Positions 21,300-34,207 of a stretch of 64,000 nt of DNA are shown here, one piece after another (within the stretch, counting starts at the first letter, position 1; every line of letters starts with the position of its first letter). Source of the DNA: Gelatoporia subvermispora B (Eukaryota > Basidiomycota > Agaricomycetes > Polyporales > Gelatoporiaceae). A program made the translations under genes and the position numbers. The stretch spans positions 501,722 to 565,721 of the forward strand of contig KB445810.1 of assembly GCA_000320605.2 (NCBI GenBank), in the 5' to 3' direction. Below the pieces are notes generated by a model, which saw only the letters and a list, made by a program, of their open reading frames with translations, had not been told where the DNA came from and searched no databases.

Positions 21300-24200
21300 A
21301 TGTCGACCTGGGGTATTGGCGACAAGAATGACTCGGATGAAGTTCAGGCTCTCAAAGAACAACTACGCCTACAAGGTAAGTATGCGGCCTGAATGTTCAA
21401 TACCGACAATACTGATGTACCCCACATAGACGCGAGATATGCAACATTAAATAGTCAGTTTTCCAAGAAAGACGAGCAAGTCATCGAATTAAAGTCCTCA
21501 CTCAACGATGTTCTTACCAAGGTTCTTGGGAGACCTCCTGTCATGAAGTCAGCTAATTGATCACCATTATTGCACAGTTACGACATGAAGCGGACAAAGC
21601 GCTCGATCTCGAAGCCGTGCGGAAACGCCTAACGGAGGATCTGCAGAATGAGCGACTCACCCGATCAAACGTTGAAACCGCCCTTACTACTGCTCAGCAG
21701 AAGATTAAGGACATGGAGCAGGCCGCGCGCGAGCTGCAGTCCACCCTGGAATCAGCAGCAACACATGCTAATGCGTCTCACACGGATAAAGACAGGCTGC
21801 AGAGAGAGAATATCACCCTACAGGCTCGTCTGCGGGAGTTACAAACAGAAGCAGAAGCCCGACAGCGGCATGAACAAGCGCTTCTCTCTCAGAGCCAAAG
21901 TTCTAAACTGAACAAGTCCAGAAACCGCCGGCGATCGTCTTCGGTCTCATCGTTCCGTGTGACTGCGCTCGAGCAAGAAGCGGCTGACTTGCGTGCTACG
22001 AGCGGTCAGCAAGCTGCAGAGCTCGCCTCCACCAAGGAACGTCTTGTGCAAGCTCAGAACGCCCTTGTACGCATGGAGAATGAGAAGACTGCCGTCGAGA
22101 AGACCCTGCGGAAGGAACTCGCAGAGGTACAAGCCGCTCTGGAGGAGAAAGAGGAAGAATGTCGTGCAATATGCGAAGCGAGGGGCGGCGAGGACGCGGC
22201 GGAACTAGAACAGCGGCTTCTGGAGAGGCTGGAAGAAGAGGAAGAGCGGGTAGCAGCGTTGGAGAAAGAGCTTTCGCGCAGTGCCGGGGCACAGAGACGT
22301 GATGTGGAAATGCTCGCGAGCGAGTTGCAGCGTACACAGGAGTTGCTGGCAGAAGAGAGTAAGAAAGCAGAAGAAGGCGAGGCAAGGATGGTCGAGCTTG
22401 TCGCTGAGAAGGAAGAGGCACTCGACGAACGCGACCGTGCCCGGACCGAGACTTGTGGCTTGCGTGAGCAATTAGAAGTGCTCACTCGCCAGAACAGGTG
22501 CGTTAAATGCTTGATAGCATCGGCAACAGAACTGATCTATCAAGAGTAGAGATCTCGCCTCGCGAACGACTGGACATCTGCTTGCAGCTCCCTTGTCTCC
22601 TGCGGGCTCTCCGAGACCTGATCTCGAGACTGCTGCCACTGTCCAACGCCTGCTTGCTGCCATCGACCGCCTACGAGCTGAGCGTGACGGCTTGCGCAGG
22701 GATCGAGATAGGCTCTTACGCGACTTTGACTTCGTCAAGGCAGAGAACAAATTCGCTGTAGAGGATCTGCAGGCGAAGCTTACCGCATCTCTGTCCACGT
22801 CAGCGCTGGAGGACAGCAAACTACAATGCGAGATCGAAGGTCTGACGACCCGGCTAACCGCGCGGGAAGAGGCAATCCAGAGCATGCTACGGTCTGCGCG
22901 TGCGACCATCGCCCTCGCAATCATCGTGCAACACCTCGAAGGCGAACGGGAGGCAGGTGTGCTCCACGTCGCGGGATTGTCGCATGCCTTGAATAGCGTG
23001 CGCGACCAGCTTCAGCAAGTTGCGCAGGAGAACTTGATGCTCAGTACTCAAGCTCACGAGATGCAGAGCCAGATGGAAGCAGCTGGCGCGCAAATCTCGG
23101 GTCTGCAGAGCACTGTCGAGCGGCTGAATCAGGAGCTGGCCCTCGAACGCAGCTCACACTCCGAGACTAATTCTGCATTAGCCGAGGCCAAGGTACAGCT
23201 GCAATGCATGACCCGCAGTCTCTCAGATGCCGAGGCGGGGCGCGATGCTCTCGCGCTTCAGCTACGGCATACCGAACAGGATCTGAAGACCGCACGAGAA
23301 GAGCTCGCTGAGGCCGACGCACGGTACGGGAAACAACTCAGCCAAATGTCCTCCGGAGAAGCAACTCGCGCCCTCCGTAAACAAATCGAGACGCTCGAGC
23401 AGCGCGTGCTGCGCCGGACGGAGCAAATTGGTGTCCATCAACACGACATCAAGCGGCTCGAGACGAACCTCAAGCTCCAGGAGGAGCGCCTGGCGGAAAT
23501 GACGGCGGAGTTGGAGGTTGTGTTGGGCGAGAAGGCCGCCATGGTGGAGGATTGCCAGACTACCCGAGAGGAGCGAGACGAGGCGGCGCGGAAGTGCGAC
23601 GAGCTAGAGGAGTCCCTCGAAGGAGTGGAGGAAGCACGGGAGAGGGAGATCGAGGCTCTGGTCCGAACCGTCTTCTCCTCTACCTGCAGGAGAAGGCAGG
23701 TATCACAGGCTGCGCAGTCTTCGTCTGCGAGATCTTCTCAGCATCTAACGAAACTAGAGGCCGTCCTAGAGCGATCGCAGCACGAGGCGGAGACCGCACG
23801 CACACAGAACAGCCACCTGACCTCCGAGCTGGAACAAGCCTTAAACTCGGTCGAGGAGAAGATCACCGAATGTCGTAACCTCCAGGATGAGAGAGACTCA
23901 GCTCTGTCCCGGGTACAGGAGGCCGAGGTCAAGATCGACGCCTTGAATGCTCAATTGCAGGCGTTGACCGCTTCTTTACATGCTTCGGAAGAGGAGGCGC
24001 TTCGAACGAAGGGCCAGTTAGCTATCCTCCAGGAGGAACTCCAGGAGAAGCTATCCACTGCGGAAGGACACAAGGCCGACGTCGGTACTCGTCTCGCAGT
24101 GTTTCAGGAAGAGTTCGGTCAAAAGCTCACTGACGCCGAGCAGGCGAAGTCACGCCTAGAAGAGCAGCTCGCGGCATTGCAGCATGAGCTAGAGGCCACC

Positions 24201-26724
24201 GTAGAGGCCGCTGACGAAGAAAGGTCTCGTCTCGCGATTAGAATCGCTGGCTTGCAGCGCGATCTCGAGGACAGGACGGCGTGCATGGAGCAGGACAAAC
24301 TTGACCTGGAGCTCAAAGTCACTGTCCTCCAGCAGGAGCTTATCACGACGTCATCGGAAGTCGCATCCTTGCAGCAAGAAGTCGAAGCTCTTGTCACCGA
24401 ACATTCCGAAAAGGCGACTCGTCTTGCAGATGAGAAAGCTTCTCTCGACGCGGAGCTTCGTCAGCTCAAGGATGCCAAGGCAGAATTGGAAGGCCTTCAT
24501 GAGGAGACCTGCAACAAGCTGTCTAAGGCAATCGCAGAAAATCAAGCACACCTATCCGAGAGCAGTACACGAGAAGATGCAGAAAGCCAGCTACGTACCG
24601 AGCTCGAGAGCGTTCGAGCTCGTCACGTGGAGGAGCTTGATGAATTACGGGAGAAGATCCAGCAAAGCCAGGCGGAGCTCGAGGCGACGAACATGTCGCA
24701 TCAGGAAGTGGTCAATGCTCATGTTGCTGCTGTGGAAGGTTTGACATGTTCCAAGCGAGACCTTGAGAGGCAGTTGGCGGAAACTCAAGCCAAGTTGGGT
24801 TCGGGTGGACTTGTTCAGAAGGAACTCGAAGACCTTCGAACAAGCTATGAAATGCAGCTGCAGAGTCTCCGGGACGACGTAAGTCGACTCACCGTGGATC
24901 TCGATACTCAGCAACGGGATGCTGCGGAGAACCTGGAAGCAAAGCTGGCTGAGTACACTTGCATCGTGCAAGAGAACGAACGGCTGGAAGCTCAACTCAC
25001 CCTGCTGCAATCTAACGACGGCGAGGAACTCAAAGCCCTGCAGGGTCTTCTGAGTACCACGAATGCCGAGCTTGATTGCGCGACGAAGGCACTCTCCGAC
25101 CTGGAAGCCAAGCATGACGAGACCATCAAGGAGTTGACAGCCGCCAGGGACGAAGCTCAGACACAGCTGACGGCGAAGACTGCTGAAATCACTCAACTCC
25201 AGGATATCATTGCTAAGAAGACCGAGGCTCATGCCCGCGAAAAGCGGGCTCATGAGCTAGAGGTGCAGGTGCTCAAACAGAACTGGGAGAGTGCTGAGGT
25301 GGTTCTTCGTCAGGAGGTCTCGGTTGCGCATGCGCGGTTGGAAGAGGCGAATGCATCCCTGAAGACCTTACAGGATGAGATCCAGTCTCTCCAGTGCACC
25401 GTCACGGAGCTCGAAGCGGAGGTCCAGCGACTGAAATCTCTTGAACTCTTCCTCGAGAATAAGGCACAGGATTCGGAGACAAAAGCTCGAGAGAGGTATG
25501 AACCTATCCCTAATATATTTGCGGCTACTGTCTCATCCCCTTTGCTTGAACTAGCGAACACATGCTCTCTGAGTTGAGGCAGGAGCTCGAGCAGGTTCGG
25601 ACTGACTACATCAAGTCTGAAAAGGCATGCAAAGCGTCAGAGGCAGCCTCAGCTATGCAAGCCATCCAGCACGAGCAAGACCTGGCTTCCTTGCGTCGCC
25701 AACTCCAGGCGCTTCGTGAGAGCCCTAAGCTAGAGGATACCATTGTCGAGCTCCAAGAGAAGAACGCTGAGATGGAAGAGCTGCTCAGGAGTAAATGTCA
25801 AGAAATTGAAGAGAACGATGATCGTTTCATTGAGTGCGTGCAATATCTGAGTGTGGAGTATTTCGTACTCACACATGATTGCGCAGGATGCTCAAGGAGA
25901 AGAAAAAACTAACAAGCAAGATTGAGAGCCTCACAAAGAAGGTCCATACTCTGCAAGCTAAATTGAACAGCAGTACATCGACGGGCGCTGCGTCAACGTC
26001 GGCTGAAGCTCCACTTCCCGTGCCCTCTATGCCCCTTCAACGGTCAGCATCCGCCAGCAAAGTGTTCTCGCCGCCTTCAGCATCGTCACAAGCTCCCGCT
26101 CCCCTGCACCGCTCTGCGTCATCACGAGCAAGCTCATCAACAGCCTCTGCATCTACCCCCCGCGCTCCTCCAGTGCCTCCTATACCCACCGCCGAACCAA
26201 CAACACCTCGATCACGGTCGCGAACTATCTCGGCACCTGCAGCGCGTCCCCGAGCGAAGACTCCGGAAGCACGACAGTCGCAGTCCGTGTTCAGGGCTCG
26301 CACGCCGGATGCACGCCGTGATCCTTCGCCCGGTCCATCTGCACCTGCACCGATGGAAATGGACCCTTCGCCCTCTGGGATTGGCAAGAAGAGGAGAGCG
26401 CCGGATGACTTTGACGAATGTGAGGGCCTCCCGCCGCAGGGCTTCACAACGGAGAGCGCACCGAGCAGGGAGAACGCGACCACCCCGCGGATCCGCAGGG
26501 CACTTCAGAGCGTGCGGTCCGGGTTCACGCCGGTCCGGCATGCACCGCGGCCCGATGTCGAGCACACGTCCCCATCGCGCAGGGCTACTACCGTCGGTGC
26601 GGCGATGATATCGGACGTGACCAACAGCCCGCGCGGCGCGAAGGCTGCAAAGAGAGGCTGGCTGGGCAAGATCAGGAATAACCCGACACAAGCCAGGACA
26701 GCGTCTGGAAGACCACCAAGCTGA
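21300..26724 (+). CDS. Large coiled-coil protein with basic Ser/Pro tail
   Basis: Six exons: 21300-21375, 21430-21521, 21578-22497, 22550-25495, 25555-25833, 25887-26724, giving 1716 residues. Residues about 20-1500 are almost continuous heptad coil, rich in Glu, Gln, Leu, Arg and Ala. The last 280 residues are disordered, rich in Ser, Pro and Arg, with many SP/TP sites (TPRSRSRT, ARTPDARR) and a KRAPDDFDE-type basic/acidic patch, suggesting CDK-type phosphorylation and nuclear or spindle location. Similar in architecture to nuclear-pore basket, spindle-pole or motor-tail scaffolds, but I cannot assign a family from sequence alone because coiled coils look alike. A possible 42-45 nt in-frame GT-AG segment near 23700-23741 might be an extra intron. 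Confidence 0.85.
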
Positions 26725-27148
26725 GCCGTACATACCATATGTCGTGATTCCCTATAGTTCATAGTTCTTGGACTATTCCTCATTTGTGATATTTATGTTC
26801 GACGCAATCTGTATTTGCTAGGCAATTGGCATTTGTTCCGCTATAATCGTCAGCAGCGTTCATATCATTATTTGCGAAACACTGTAGTAGATAGCTTCAC
26901 ATCTACTCCCTTCATGTGCAAGGTGTCTGGCCAGGATTGAACGAAACCCGGTCCCCGAGGACACGATAAGTCGAGAACTAGGCAAGGAGCGCCGGATGCC
27001 GAGTGCACGCAACCAGCAAGAGAAGGGCACCGACGGCTGACACAGTCGCAAACGATGGAACGTTAAAGTAAATGCTTGATATATCTAGCATCCCACAGTC
27101 GTACATACTTAATATCGTAGGCATTTTTCCCTGAGTGTTGCAGCGACC
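26725..27148. other. Convergent 3' intergenic region
   Basis: Between the stop of the coiled-coil gene and the stop of the D-amino-acid oxidase gene. It is AT-rich with no gene signal. Confidence 0.5.
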
Positions 27149-28631
27149 TTACGCAGACTTCTTAAGCTTTAACTCGATGAGCGAAGCCACCTCTTCCGCA
27201 GCGCCCCACGAGTTCTGGAAACCCGCGGGCCTAATCATATAGAACATTAGATATTGCCGTGCACAACGCATCACAGCACCTACCCGAACCCATACGCATG
27301 CGCAACGAGCACCTCTCCTTCCGCCGGAGGCTCGGCGTTATCTTGTGGGGACAACCACTGGTTCTCTAACGGCAGCTTCTTCCATTCCGCGTCCACGCGG
27401 GCGCCTCCTTTCCGGGCAGGACGCAGGCCCACATTGTGGCTAAGGATACGCGTCTCGGGGCCGGCGAGCGCTGGTGCGAGCGCTGTGCAGCGTGCGAGGA
27501 TGCCCTTTGCGGTTGGAAAGTCGATGGAGAGGTCCCAGCTGCCTGGCTGGTATGTTCCTCCGAGGAGCACCTGGCCGGGAGGGGACGGGCGTGGGATCAT
27601 GTAGGTGGCTTGTCCGTCTGTCAACGGCTCTCCTGATCATAGGTAATAATTGAACGCTGGTTGCCTAATGTACGAACGTGGTACGTACCCAGAGGGAATG
27701 AGATGAACTCCTTGACGGACGGAGCCTGCACGATGATGGTTTGCCCCCGGATTGGGTAGACATCTTTGTCCTCGACACCAATCAACGATCGGGCGCCTGT
27801 GAAGAGAACATGTTGAGTGAAGTCGCCGTACGCGGCTACAGGTCAACTGACCCAATCCTGTGGCATTTACAACAACACCACCAGGGCCTGCAAGTGCAGC
27901 AGCCTCGCCGAGACTGTGCACCTTCCTGCGGATGAATTGCACGCCTTTCGAGAGTAGCTCATCTTTGAGCCATGGAAGGTAGACTTCTGGGTTGAGGGAT
28001 ATGGTGGTGAAGCTGACGCCGGTGATGGCGCCGGTCGGTACCTCCCCCGGTTCAAGGACACGGAACTGTGTTTGAAACAATTAGAAGCAGGGGACGGAAC
28101 AGTCGACCTTGACACTCACATCTCGGACGAGCGTCCTGTACCACAGCTGCTCAAGGTCGTCACTCTCCCCGTAGAAGACACGACTGGGCAATGGCTGTAT
28201 GAGGCGTGATTGACGCCTGATAACCTCGTGGCATAAGGGTGTCAACATACCATGACGAGCCCCGTGGGGATCATGTCCCATAGCTTGTTGCTGATTGAAG
28301 TACCATCAGCGAGGTCACGCGCAGACAATGTCGAGGGGCTCACAAGGTCGCTCTTTCTCGCTGCTGCTGCGCCTCGTCGAAGCCCCGCATGGGGGACCAG
28401 TTTGCGCCCTTATCGACTCTCTGTCATTTTCGGTACCATTGACCAAACAAAAGCACGAACAGCCCAGGGACTCGCGAAAGCCTGCGACGCCAGGTCTTCT
28501 GGCATGTCGCGCGCGACGATCTTGACGTTGTACGCATCCGGAGAGTTGGTGGTGAGGACGTGCGCAATGGTGAGCCCGATAACCCCAGCACCCAGGATGA
28601 CCACGTTCGTCGCAGTTGGCTTGTCAGACAT
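27149..28631 (-). CDS. D-amino-acid oxidase
   Basis: A FAD-dependent oxidase that converts D-amino acids to 2-oxo acids, ammonia and hydrogen peroxide. Exon 1 (28631-28461) starts at the Met before a classic FAD Rossmann motif [14 protein letters not shown]; an upstream in-frame Met at 28655 is less likely. The next exon gives [13 protein letters not shown], matching the DAO active-centre loop. Later exons give [39 protein letters not shown] and [13 protein letters not shown]. Near the end come [18 protein letters not shown] and [15 protein letters not shown], the C-terminal FAD-binding signature. About seven introns, near 50 nt each. The protein ends KLKKSA, without the usual SKL-type peroxisome signal, so its location is uncertain. 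Confidence 0.92.
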
Positions 28632-29498
28632 CGTGAAGTTGGAAGCAAGATGCAAAATTCATGGGCCGAAGATACCTTGAATTTGAGGATGTCGAGTGAC
28701 GCGACATTACAGTTTGATCAGAATTTCGACATTGACGATGAGGGGGACTCGGTTCGTGCGGCCCGTTGGCTACAGTATATTGCACCCAAGAGCGTCTAGC
28801 TCAACTCGCGGCCGATGTGGATGCTCTCCGCTGCCTCACCTCCGTCGCAAGGCTTTCATGGCGTCAGCCTACCCTACTTGCGCAATCAGTCTTCTGCATG
28901 CTCAACTGCTGCAATACATCCGGCGTCCACGTAAAGGGGGAAGCGGCCATGCTGCAACGGCGGATTCTCCATGGACGCGGACTGAGACCTCCCAATGGAC
29001 TTCATTCGATCACGGATTCTAGGGCTGTGCTCGCAACACTAGTATTCAGTTAACTCTCCTGATCAATGCTCTCAGGCATCATACCGCTCGACTGAGGAAT
29101 GGAAATCGGGCTCAAGACCCAAGAAATTGTACGGGGACGAGCCGCCGGCAACTTCTCTTAACATGTGCGAGCCTTGCTTTGGCCGTTCGGAGCTCTTGCC
29201 TCTGTGATTGTGTGGCTTCAGAAGCCGTGGAAACTGGAATACGATATTTGCCAAATGAAAGATAAAGAAGCTCTCCGGCCCGTTTCGCGTAGACGAGCTT
29301 TGCATGCTTTTGCCTTCGTCTGCGTGTCCGATCTGGAACCGTTCGTGCGGCAGGCCACCGCGAGGTTACTGCAACTTTGCTCTTATAACGCGTCGAACCT
29401 CTAGGCCTTTGTCCTGACGCTTGTCGCTCCTCGCGCTTTCATTGCTATTTACCTCCAATCCGGTATTGGTTGTATCTCTCATATCTCTCACATCTACG
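28632..29498. other. Divergent upstream region, DAO / orphan gene
   Basis: 867 bp without a supportable gene. TATAA at 29384-29388, about 110 nt upstream of the start at 29499, is a plausible TATA element for the plus-strand gene. Confidence 0.4.
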
Positions 29499-30241
29499 AT
29501 GGCCCCAGAGCTCAGATTCAACTCTTTCGGCGTTCCCTACCTCGTCGAATTCGCAAATGTTTCATTCCGCTCGCGTTCATCCTCACCAAGTGGCTCGTCC
29601 ACATCGAAGCTGAGCTTGGGCTCGTCCTCGAAGCTGAGCTCAGAGTCATCATACTCTCTTGCGGCTTGTGGCTCCAGGCCACCGTCGCTCAAACGCGCGC
29701 CCTCTGTGCGCACACAGAACACGCTAGCCACTGCGTCCTCGGAGACGCTGACCAACCATGCAGATGACGACTGCGACACGAACGGACTCTTCATCCAGTT
29801 CAAGTCCTCGCACCACCACTCGCCACAAAAGCTCTCGCCGAACCGGCTTTTGCGGCTGAAGCGCCGCATCGCGCGGGCGGTCGTGGCCGCAGGGATGGAC
29901 TCGTCACCTGCGACGGAGTGGGCGAGCCCCGAGTACCGCACGACCCCTGTCCGCTTCTCGCGCTGGAGCGTCGCGAGCACGGAAAGCGTTCAGCCGCCGC
30001 CCATGACAGGCTCGCTCTTCCGGGGCACATACGGTCAGGTGATGATGGCGCTGCAAGCGGCTGGCTTGGAAACGGTACCATGCAAGGAGTCTGGCCTAGG
30101 TGAAGGTGAGTTCGCATCTTGATTTTGGCGTGAGAGGTTGCTGATGAGGGGATTATAGCGACTTGCCTTGGTGCGATGTTTGTGGCCAGACATACGACAT
30201 CTGGCAAGGTGGAAATGAACAAACTAACCCTGTGGGCATGA
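29499..30241 (+). CDS. Orphan serine-rich protein
   Basis: Two exons, 29499-30105 and 30159-30241, give 229 residues with the intron in phase 1 (GTGAGT donor, TATAG acceptor). The start after a short leader was chosen because the upstream Met at 29421 precedes a TATA-proximal leader and would add an odd hydrophobic stretch. That longer form would give LLALSLLFTSNPVLVVSLIS, which could be read as a membrane or signal segment, so the alternative is real. The product is rich in Ser, with repeated SKLSLGSSSKLS, then a basic helix-like RLLRLKRRIARAVVAAGM. No family is recognised. Confidence 0.5.
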
Positions 30242-31130
30242 CTGTTGATTTATGTGGGCATCATTCATCTACAATCACATCGACATGCCCATCTAACTGT
30301 GGCTCATAGACGCGACCGAGTCGCGCACATCATATCTGAATCACTAACATTATCAATATTATACCATGCCGCCGAGGCAACAGTCCAGCAGACACAGCAG
30401 GCGCTGCCAGTGGCTTGCCAAGGCAATATACATTCCTTGTAGTCACTATGTTACTCAACTGCGGAGCAGATCATGTTCTTTGTATGCACCTCATGGAGAC
30501 GTCGACCGTCGCACCATATGATGTGACCCCAATGAGATAGGCAATTCATGCATCCAGACAGGTTACTTCTGCGTAGCAGCGCGACGCCACATACGTCGTC
30601 GATTGACGTGAGTTGCCCAAGATGCTCCAAAGACATCATGAGCGTGATTCCATGCTCAACACCTCTGAACGTTCACCGACTTCTGAGAGGGCTGGACGTC
30701 CGGGACACAGGCGATAAACGTCTCAAGGAGTACGGGGTAAGTAGCCGTCGAGTGTCGCGGCAACGAGGGTGAGTAGCGAGATTAGATACTGTATTTGTAG
30801 AAGGTTACTGACACAACCGATCGTGGCGCACCATTTTGTGGATCGAGTGAGCGACAACGTAGTTGGCCAAAGTTGGTCTCGTTGCTCGTTCAGATGGCTG
30901 CTTGGCTACTGCACACCTCACGGCTTGCCAATCGCGACACGTATTGAGCAAGACGCGAGGTGCTCCTTGCGCAGGACCCGACTGGGGCGGCTTGGCCTAG
31001 AAGCGGATGGACCCTGTCTTCGCAAGTCTGTACGCGGCAGCTCCGAGAATCTCTTGTAGATTCTGATGACGGGTACTGGTGGCGACCGGCTCAGTTGGAC
31101 ACTTCACGAAGAGGGTCTCCCCCGTCGGGC

Positions 31131-31783
31131 TCAAACACTACGCTTACTGCGCTCAGGGTGCTCGACGAAAATAGAGATGAGCACGGGGGGAGCGCCGGCG
31201 CGTCTGAGCAGCATGTGGTAATATGTATTGGCTGTGCCTCCTGGGCCGCCGTACATGATGAGATGGAAGGCCTGCTGATGTTCCTTGGCAGCGGGGAGGC
31301 GGAGGATTGCAATTGCCCGAGAAGCTGTCATGCTTGACGCTACTGGACGGTACAAAGTTGTTTAGGATAGCTTAAGACGATAATGAGGTGACTCGTGCGT
31401 GATTTATCAATGTCGCCGCGCCGGGCATATTCGGGCCTGCGAGCATCGCGATCAGTCTTGATGGGCTCGAGCTGCCCGAGGATGGGATGCAGGCAGGGCG
31501 CGCGCGGGACGGCGAGAGGCTGCGATAGGCTCGCTAGGGCGAGCGAACCGTCTGCGGGTTCGAGTGCGCCGTCAATGTGCATCGCGGTTGGCTCACCGTC
31601 TGCAACGACCTGCGCACGCGCATTTAGCGATCGGTGGCGGGTTGGCCCGGATATGATTGCACCTTCCCAGGCGCCCTTGTCCTCCCGTCGGCCGGGGCGG
31701 GCATCAGACCTGGAGGATCTGAACGCGGCACATCTCATGCATGCACGCGACATAGCGCGGCTCGAGGGGGGCCTCGAACCCAC
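31131..31783 (-). CDS. Doubtful hypothetical coding region
   Basis: Two overlapping minus-strand frames are open here (31340-31783 with PTAMHIDGALEPADGSLALA; 31131-31355 with MYGGPGGTANTYYHMLLRR). The plus strand is also open over 31395-31844, which is common in GC-rich DNA and weakens the case. No domain is recognised and no exon chain could be built. Confidence 0.15.
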
Positions 31784-32218
31784 CGCGAGGAGACGACCAT
31801 TTTCGACAGCCTTCGCAGGAAATTTGGAGCCACCCAGATGGTGACTAGATCCAATTACGCTGCCGGTGTCGATGGCGACGTCCCTCTGTTGCGCTTGCTA
31901 GATCTCGAGGTGGGAGCTGCCTGCTGAGGTTGTGTTAGTCAAATTTCAACTTGATGTTTGTTTGTTTTCTTCATGAGTATTAGTTGGAGAGGCTGGACGT
32001 GCTGGCGGTCGTTGTTTCCATATTGAGCGATCAGGATCAGGGAGCGCCCAATGGGCAGCATGAGATACTTGGTGGCGCGCGGTGGCAAATCGCAAACCCG
32101 GATCGGTCACCACCGAATACCTCCACCGCCAAAACCTTTTCCTTGCATCTCGGCCGCGTAATGTGTACCTCTCCCCGCGAAGCCAGTCGGCTTGGGCGTG
32201 CACTCAACCGCTAGGTTC

Positions 32219-32225
32219 TATAAAA
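32219..32225 (+). promoter_or_regulatory. TATA box of the DUF6534-like gene
   Basis: TATAAAA 49 nt upstream of the start codon at 32274, in the position expected for a strong fungal promoter. Confidence 0.6.
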
Positions 32226-32273
32226 CTCTCGGTCTTCCATTGCAACGACCACTTTCTGTCGCGGCGGGCAGAC

Positions 32274-34207
32274 ATGGCGGGCCCAAATCTTCACCTAGAT
32301 CCCACTGTCGGCTGTCTCTTCATCGGTGTTCTATTCGCCATTCTGTGTGTTGCATTCTACCATACTCTTGTGTGCTGAATGTCTGACAAAGGGGGGAATT
32401 AGCTTCTACAGCTGTACCTGCGCGCAGACTCTGTTTTACTTTCGCACCTACCCTAATGACCGTCCGCTCCTTAAAGGCCTAGTATGTTTGCGGAACCACC
32501 TCGCGTTGAATGTGTGTGACTTACATGTAGCACCTCTAGGTCGCCTTCCTCAGGTCTGTAGTTCGGACGGCATACCGAAGATTGGACGCTCATGATAGTG
32601 TGGATTGACAGTGCTCTCGACTTGGTGACATTGATTCTTGATATCGAGGTGAGTCAGAGCGCGATCTGCTGCTATGTTCCATGTACTAAATCCGATGCAA
32701 AGTATCTTTGGGATGTCGTTATCACAAATCACGCCAATATCGCGGCACTAAATGCAGTCCCTACGTACGTCGCCGGCTCACTTTCTCCTGACCCCTGAGT
32801 TGACTCTTCCTTCAGCGTCTGGATTGTAAGCATGCAGTATCTCCGTTATGGAAGTTCCAACTAACATGACCAAAAGGTCGAGTTCTTCCTCGCAGTATGT
32901 ATCATCTCTCATCCGAATTCTGAGCTTGCGCTAAAACTCTGCAGTCCTTGACATTCTTCCTAGTGCAATGGTGAGTGGATGAATCAGAGGTTCTTGCGAC
33001 TCTCTGACCATCTCTTCAGCTACTTCATCAACAAGATTTGGGCTCGTAAGCATCTTGACTGTAGTTTTTCAGAGCGCTGTCGCTTATGCTTCTCAAGTCC
33101 TCGCCGGTAAATCATACCGTTACTGGCTGACAGGTGTCGTGGCGATCCTGGCACTCGCATGTTTCGGTATGTCTTCGCTTTCTCCTTATGCGCCATTGAG
33201 AAACTGAATGTTTGTACTAGCTGGCGGTGTCGGTGAGTTTATAATGAAGTTGATTTGTTGCTGCATCCGCTGAGGTTGACTTCCTCGAATAAAGGCGTCT
33301 GCTACATCTCGTGAGTACAAGGTCATTGACCACGCCTATACGGTACTGAATGAGACTTTTAGGTCACTGAACCACGGCTTGATGTTCATCTTGACGAAGG
33401 CCGAGATTCCGGCATGTCTTCAGCAAGTCGCCGCCGTCATCACAGATATCTACATCACCCTGTCTTTGTGTGTCGTCTTGCGTGGATCGCAATCCGGTTT
33501 CGAACGGTCGGTTGTCTGTTATGTGCTCATAAGACGTCGATCTGACTTGCGATATCAGCACAAAGACCCTTCTTGACAAGCTCACAATCTACGCCATTCA
33601 CCGAGGTATCCTGACTGCGTAAGCATATTACTCAACAGATGGACAGCGAGTGACTTATAATCTTTATATTTAGTGCTGTTCAGTTGCTCCACTTCGCTAC
33701 TGTAAGCTCCATCTTTGCTTCTTGCATGTACAACTGTTGACATTGCACCAGTATCTCGCCACCTACCACAACTCTTCGTTCATGTGGATGATCTTCCACA
33801 TTCCCAGCACCAAAAGTAGGTCATACCAGAAAATTGGTAGGCGTGCCCTTACTCACGCTCCTGCCTCCTGCCTCCAGTCTACGTGAACTCGTTGCTTGCT
33901 GTGTACGTACAGTTATCTGTAAAATGCATCTCACAGTCACTTACCCTTCTGCAGGCTTAACGTTCGTCACCACCTGCGGGACGCAAAACCGACGGTTCAA
34001 GCGCAACGTTCCGTTGACTTTGTTGACCTCGAGAACTTCAGCAGTCGGTACACTTCCCCTGCGACTCGGTACGTACCGACCTATCTCGACGTGAGGCATC
34101 TGACTGACGTCTTTTACAGATCGCGCGGAGAGGTCCTCGGGCCAGCGTCGCACGCGCGCATCATGCTCACGAAGGAGGTCATCCGGGATGATGGCGATGC
34201 CCACTGA
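32274..34207 (+). CDS. DUF6534-like multi-pass membrane protein
   Basis: A heavily split gene (about 14 small exons, some 10-30 nt) encoding a seven-helix-like membrane protein of the kind expanded in Agaricomycetes (DUF6534/6533 group; function unknown, perhaps receptor-like). Exon 1 (32274-32344) reads PTVGCLFIGVLFAI. Next FYSCTCAQTLFYFRTYPNDR, then WIDSALDLVTLILDIE, YLWDVVITNHANIAALNAVP, SLTFFLVQCYFINKIW, SYRYWLTGVVAILALACF, SLNHGLMFILTKAEIP, ITDIYITLSLCVVLRGSQSG, KLTIYAIHRGILTAAVQLLH and FMWMIFHIPSTKIYVNSLLA. It ends with a charged cytosolic tail and TGA at 34205-34207. The junction around 32488-32594 (where relatives read VAFLW-D) could not be closed in frame, so a small lesion or an unusual splice site is possible there. 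Confidence 0.82.

Larger units (their letters stand above)
30242..32273. other. 2-kb interval without a confident gene
   Basis: On the minus strand at about 31100-31783 there is a GC-rich open stretch that could be coding (see separate entry). Elsewhere only short chance frames are seen. TATAAAA at 32219-32225, 49 nt before the next gene's start codon at 32274, is a good TATA box. Confidence 0.4.

Noticed and set aside
22054..22485. Ser-rich minus-strand frames across the coiled-coil gene
   Set aside because: They are the mirror of GAG/AAG-rich coil codons and have no independent support.
31395..31844. Plus-strand 149-codon frame
   Set aside because: It is Arg/Ala/Ser-rich and both strands are open, which is typical of chance in GC-rich DNA.
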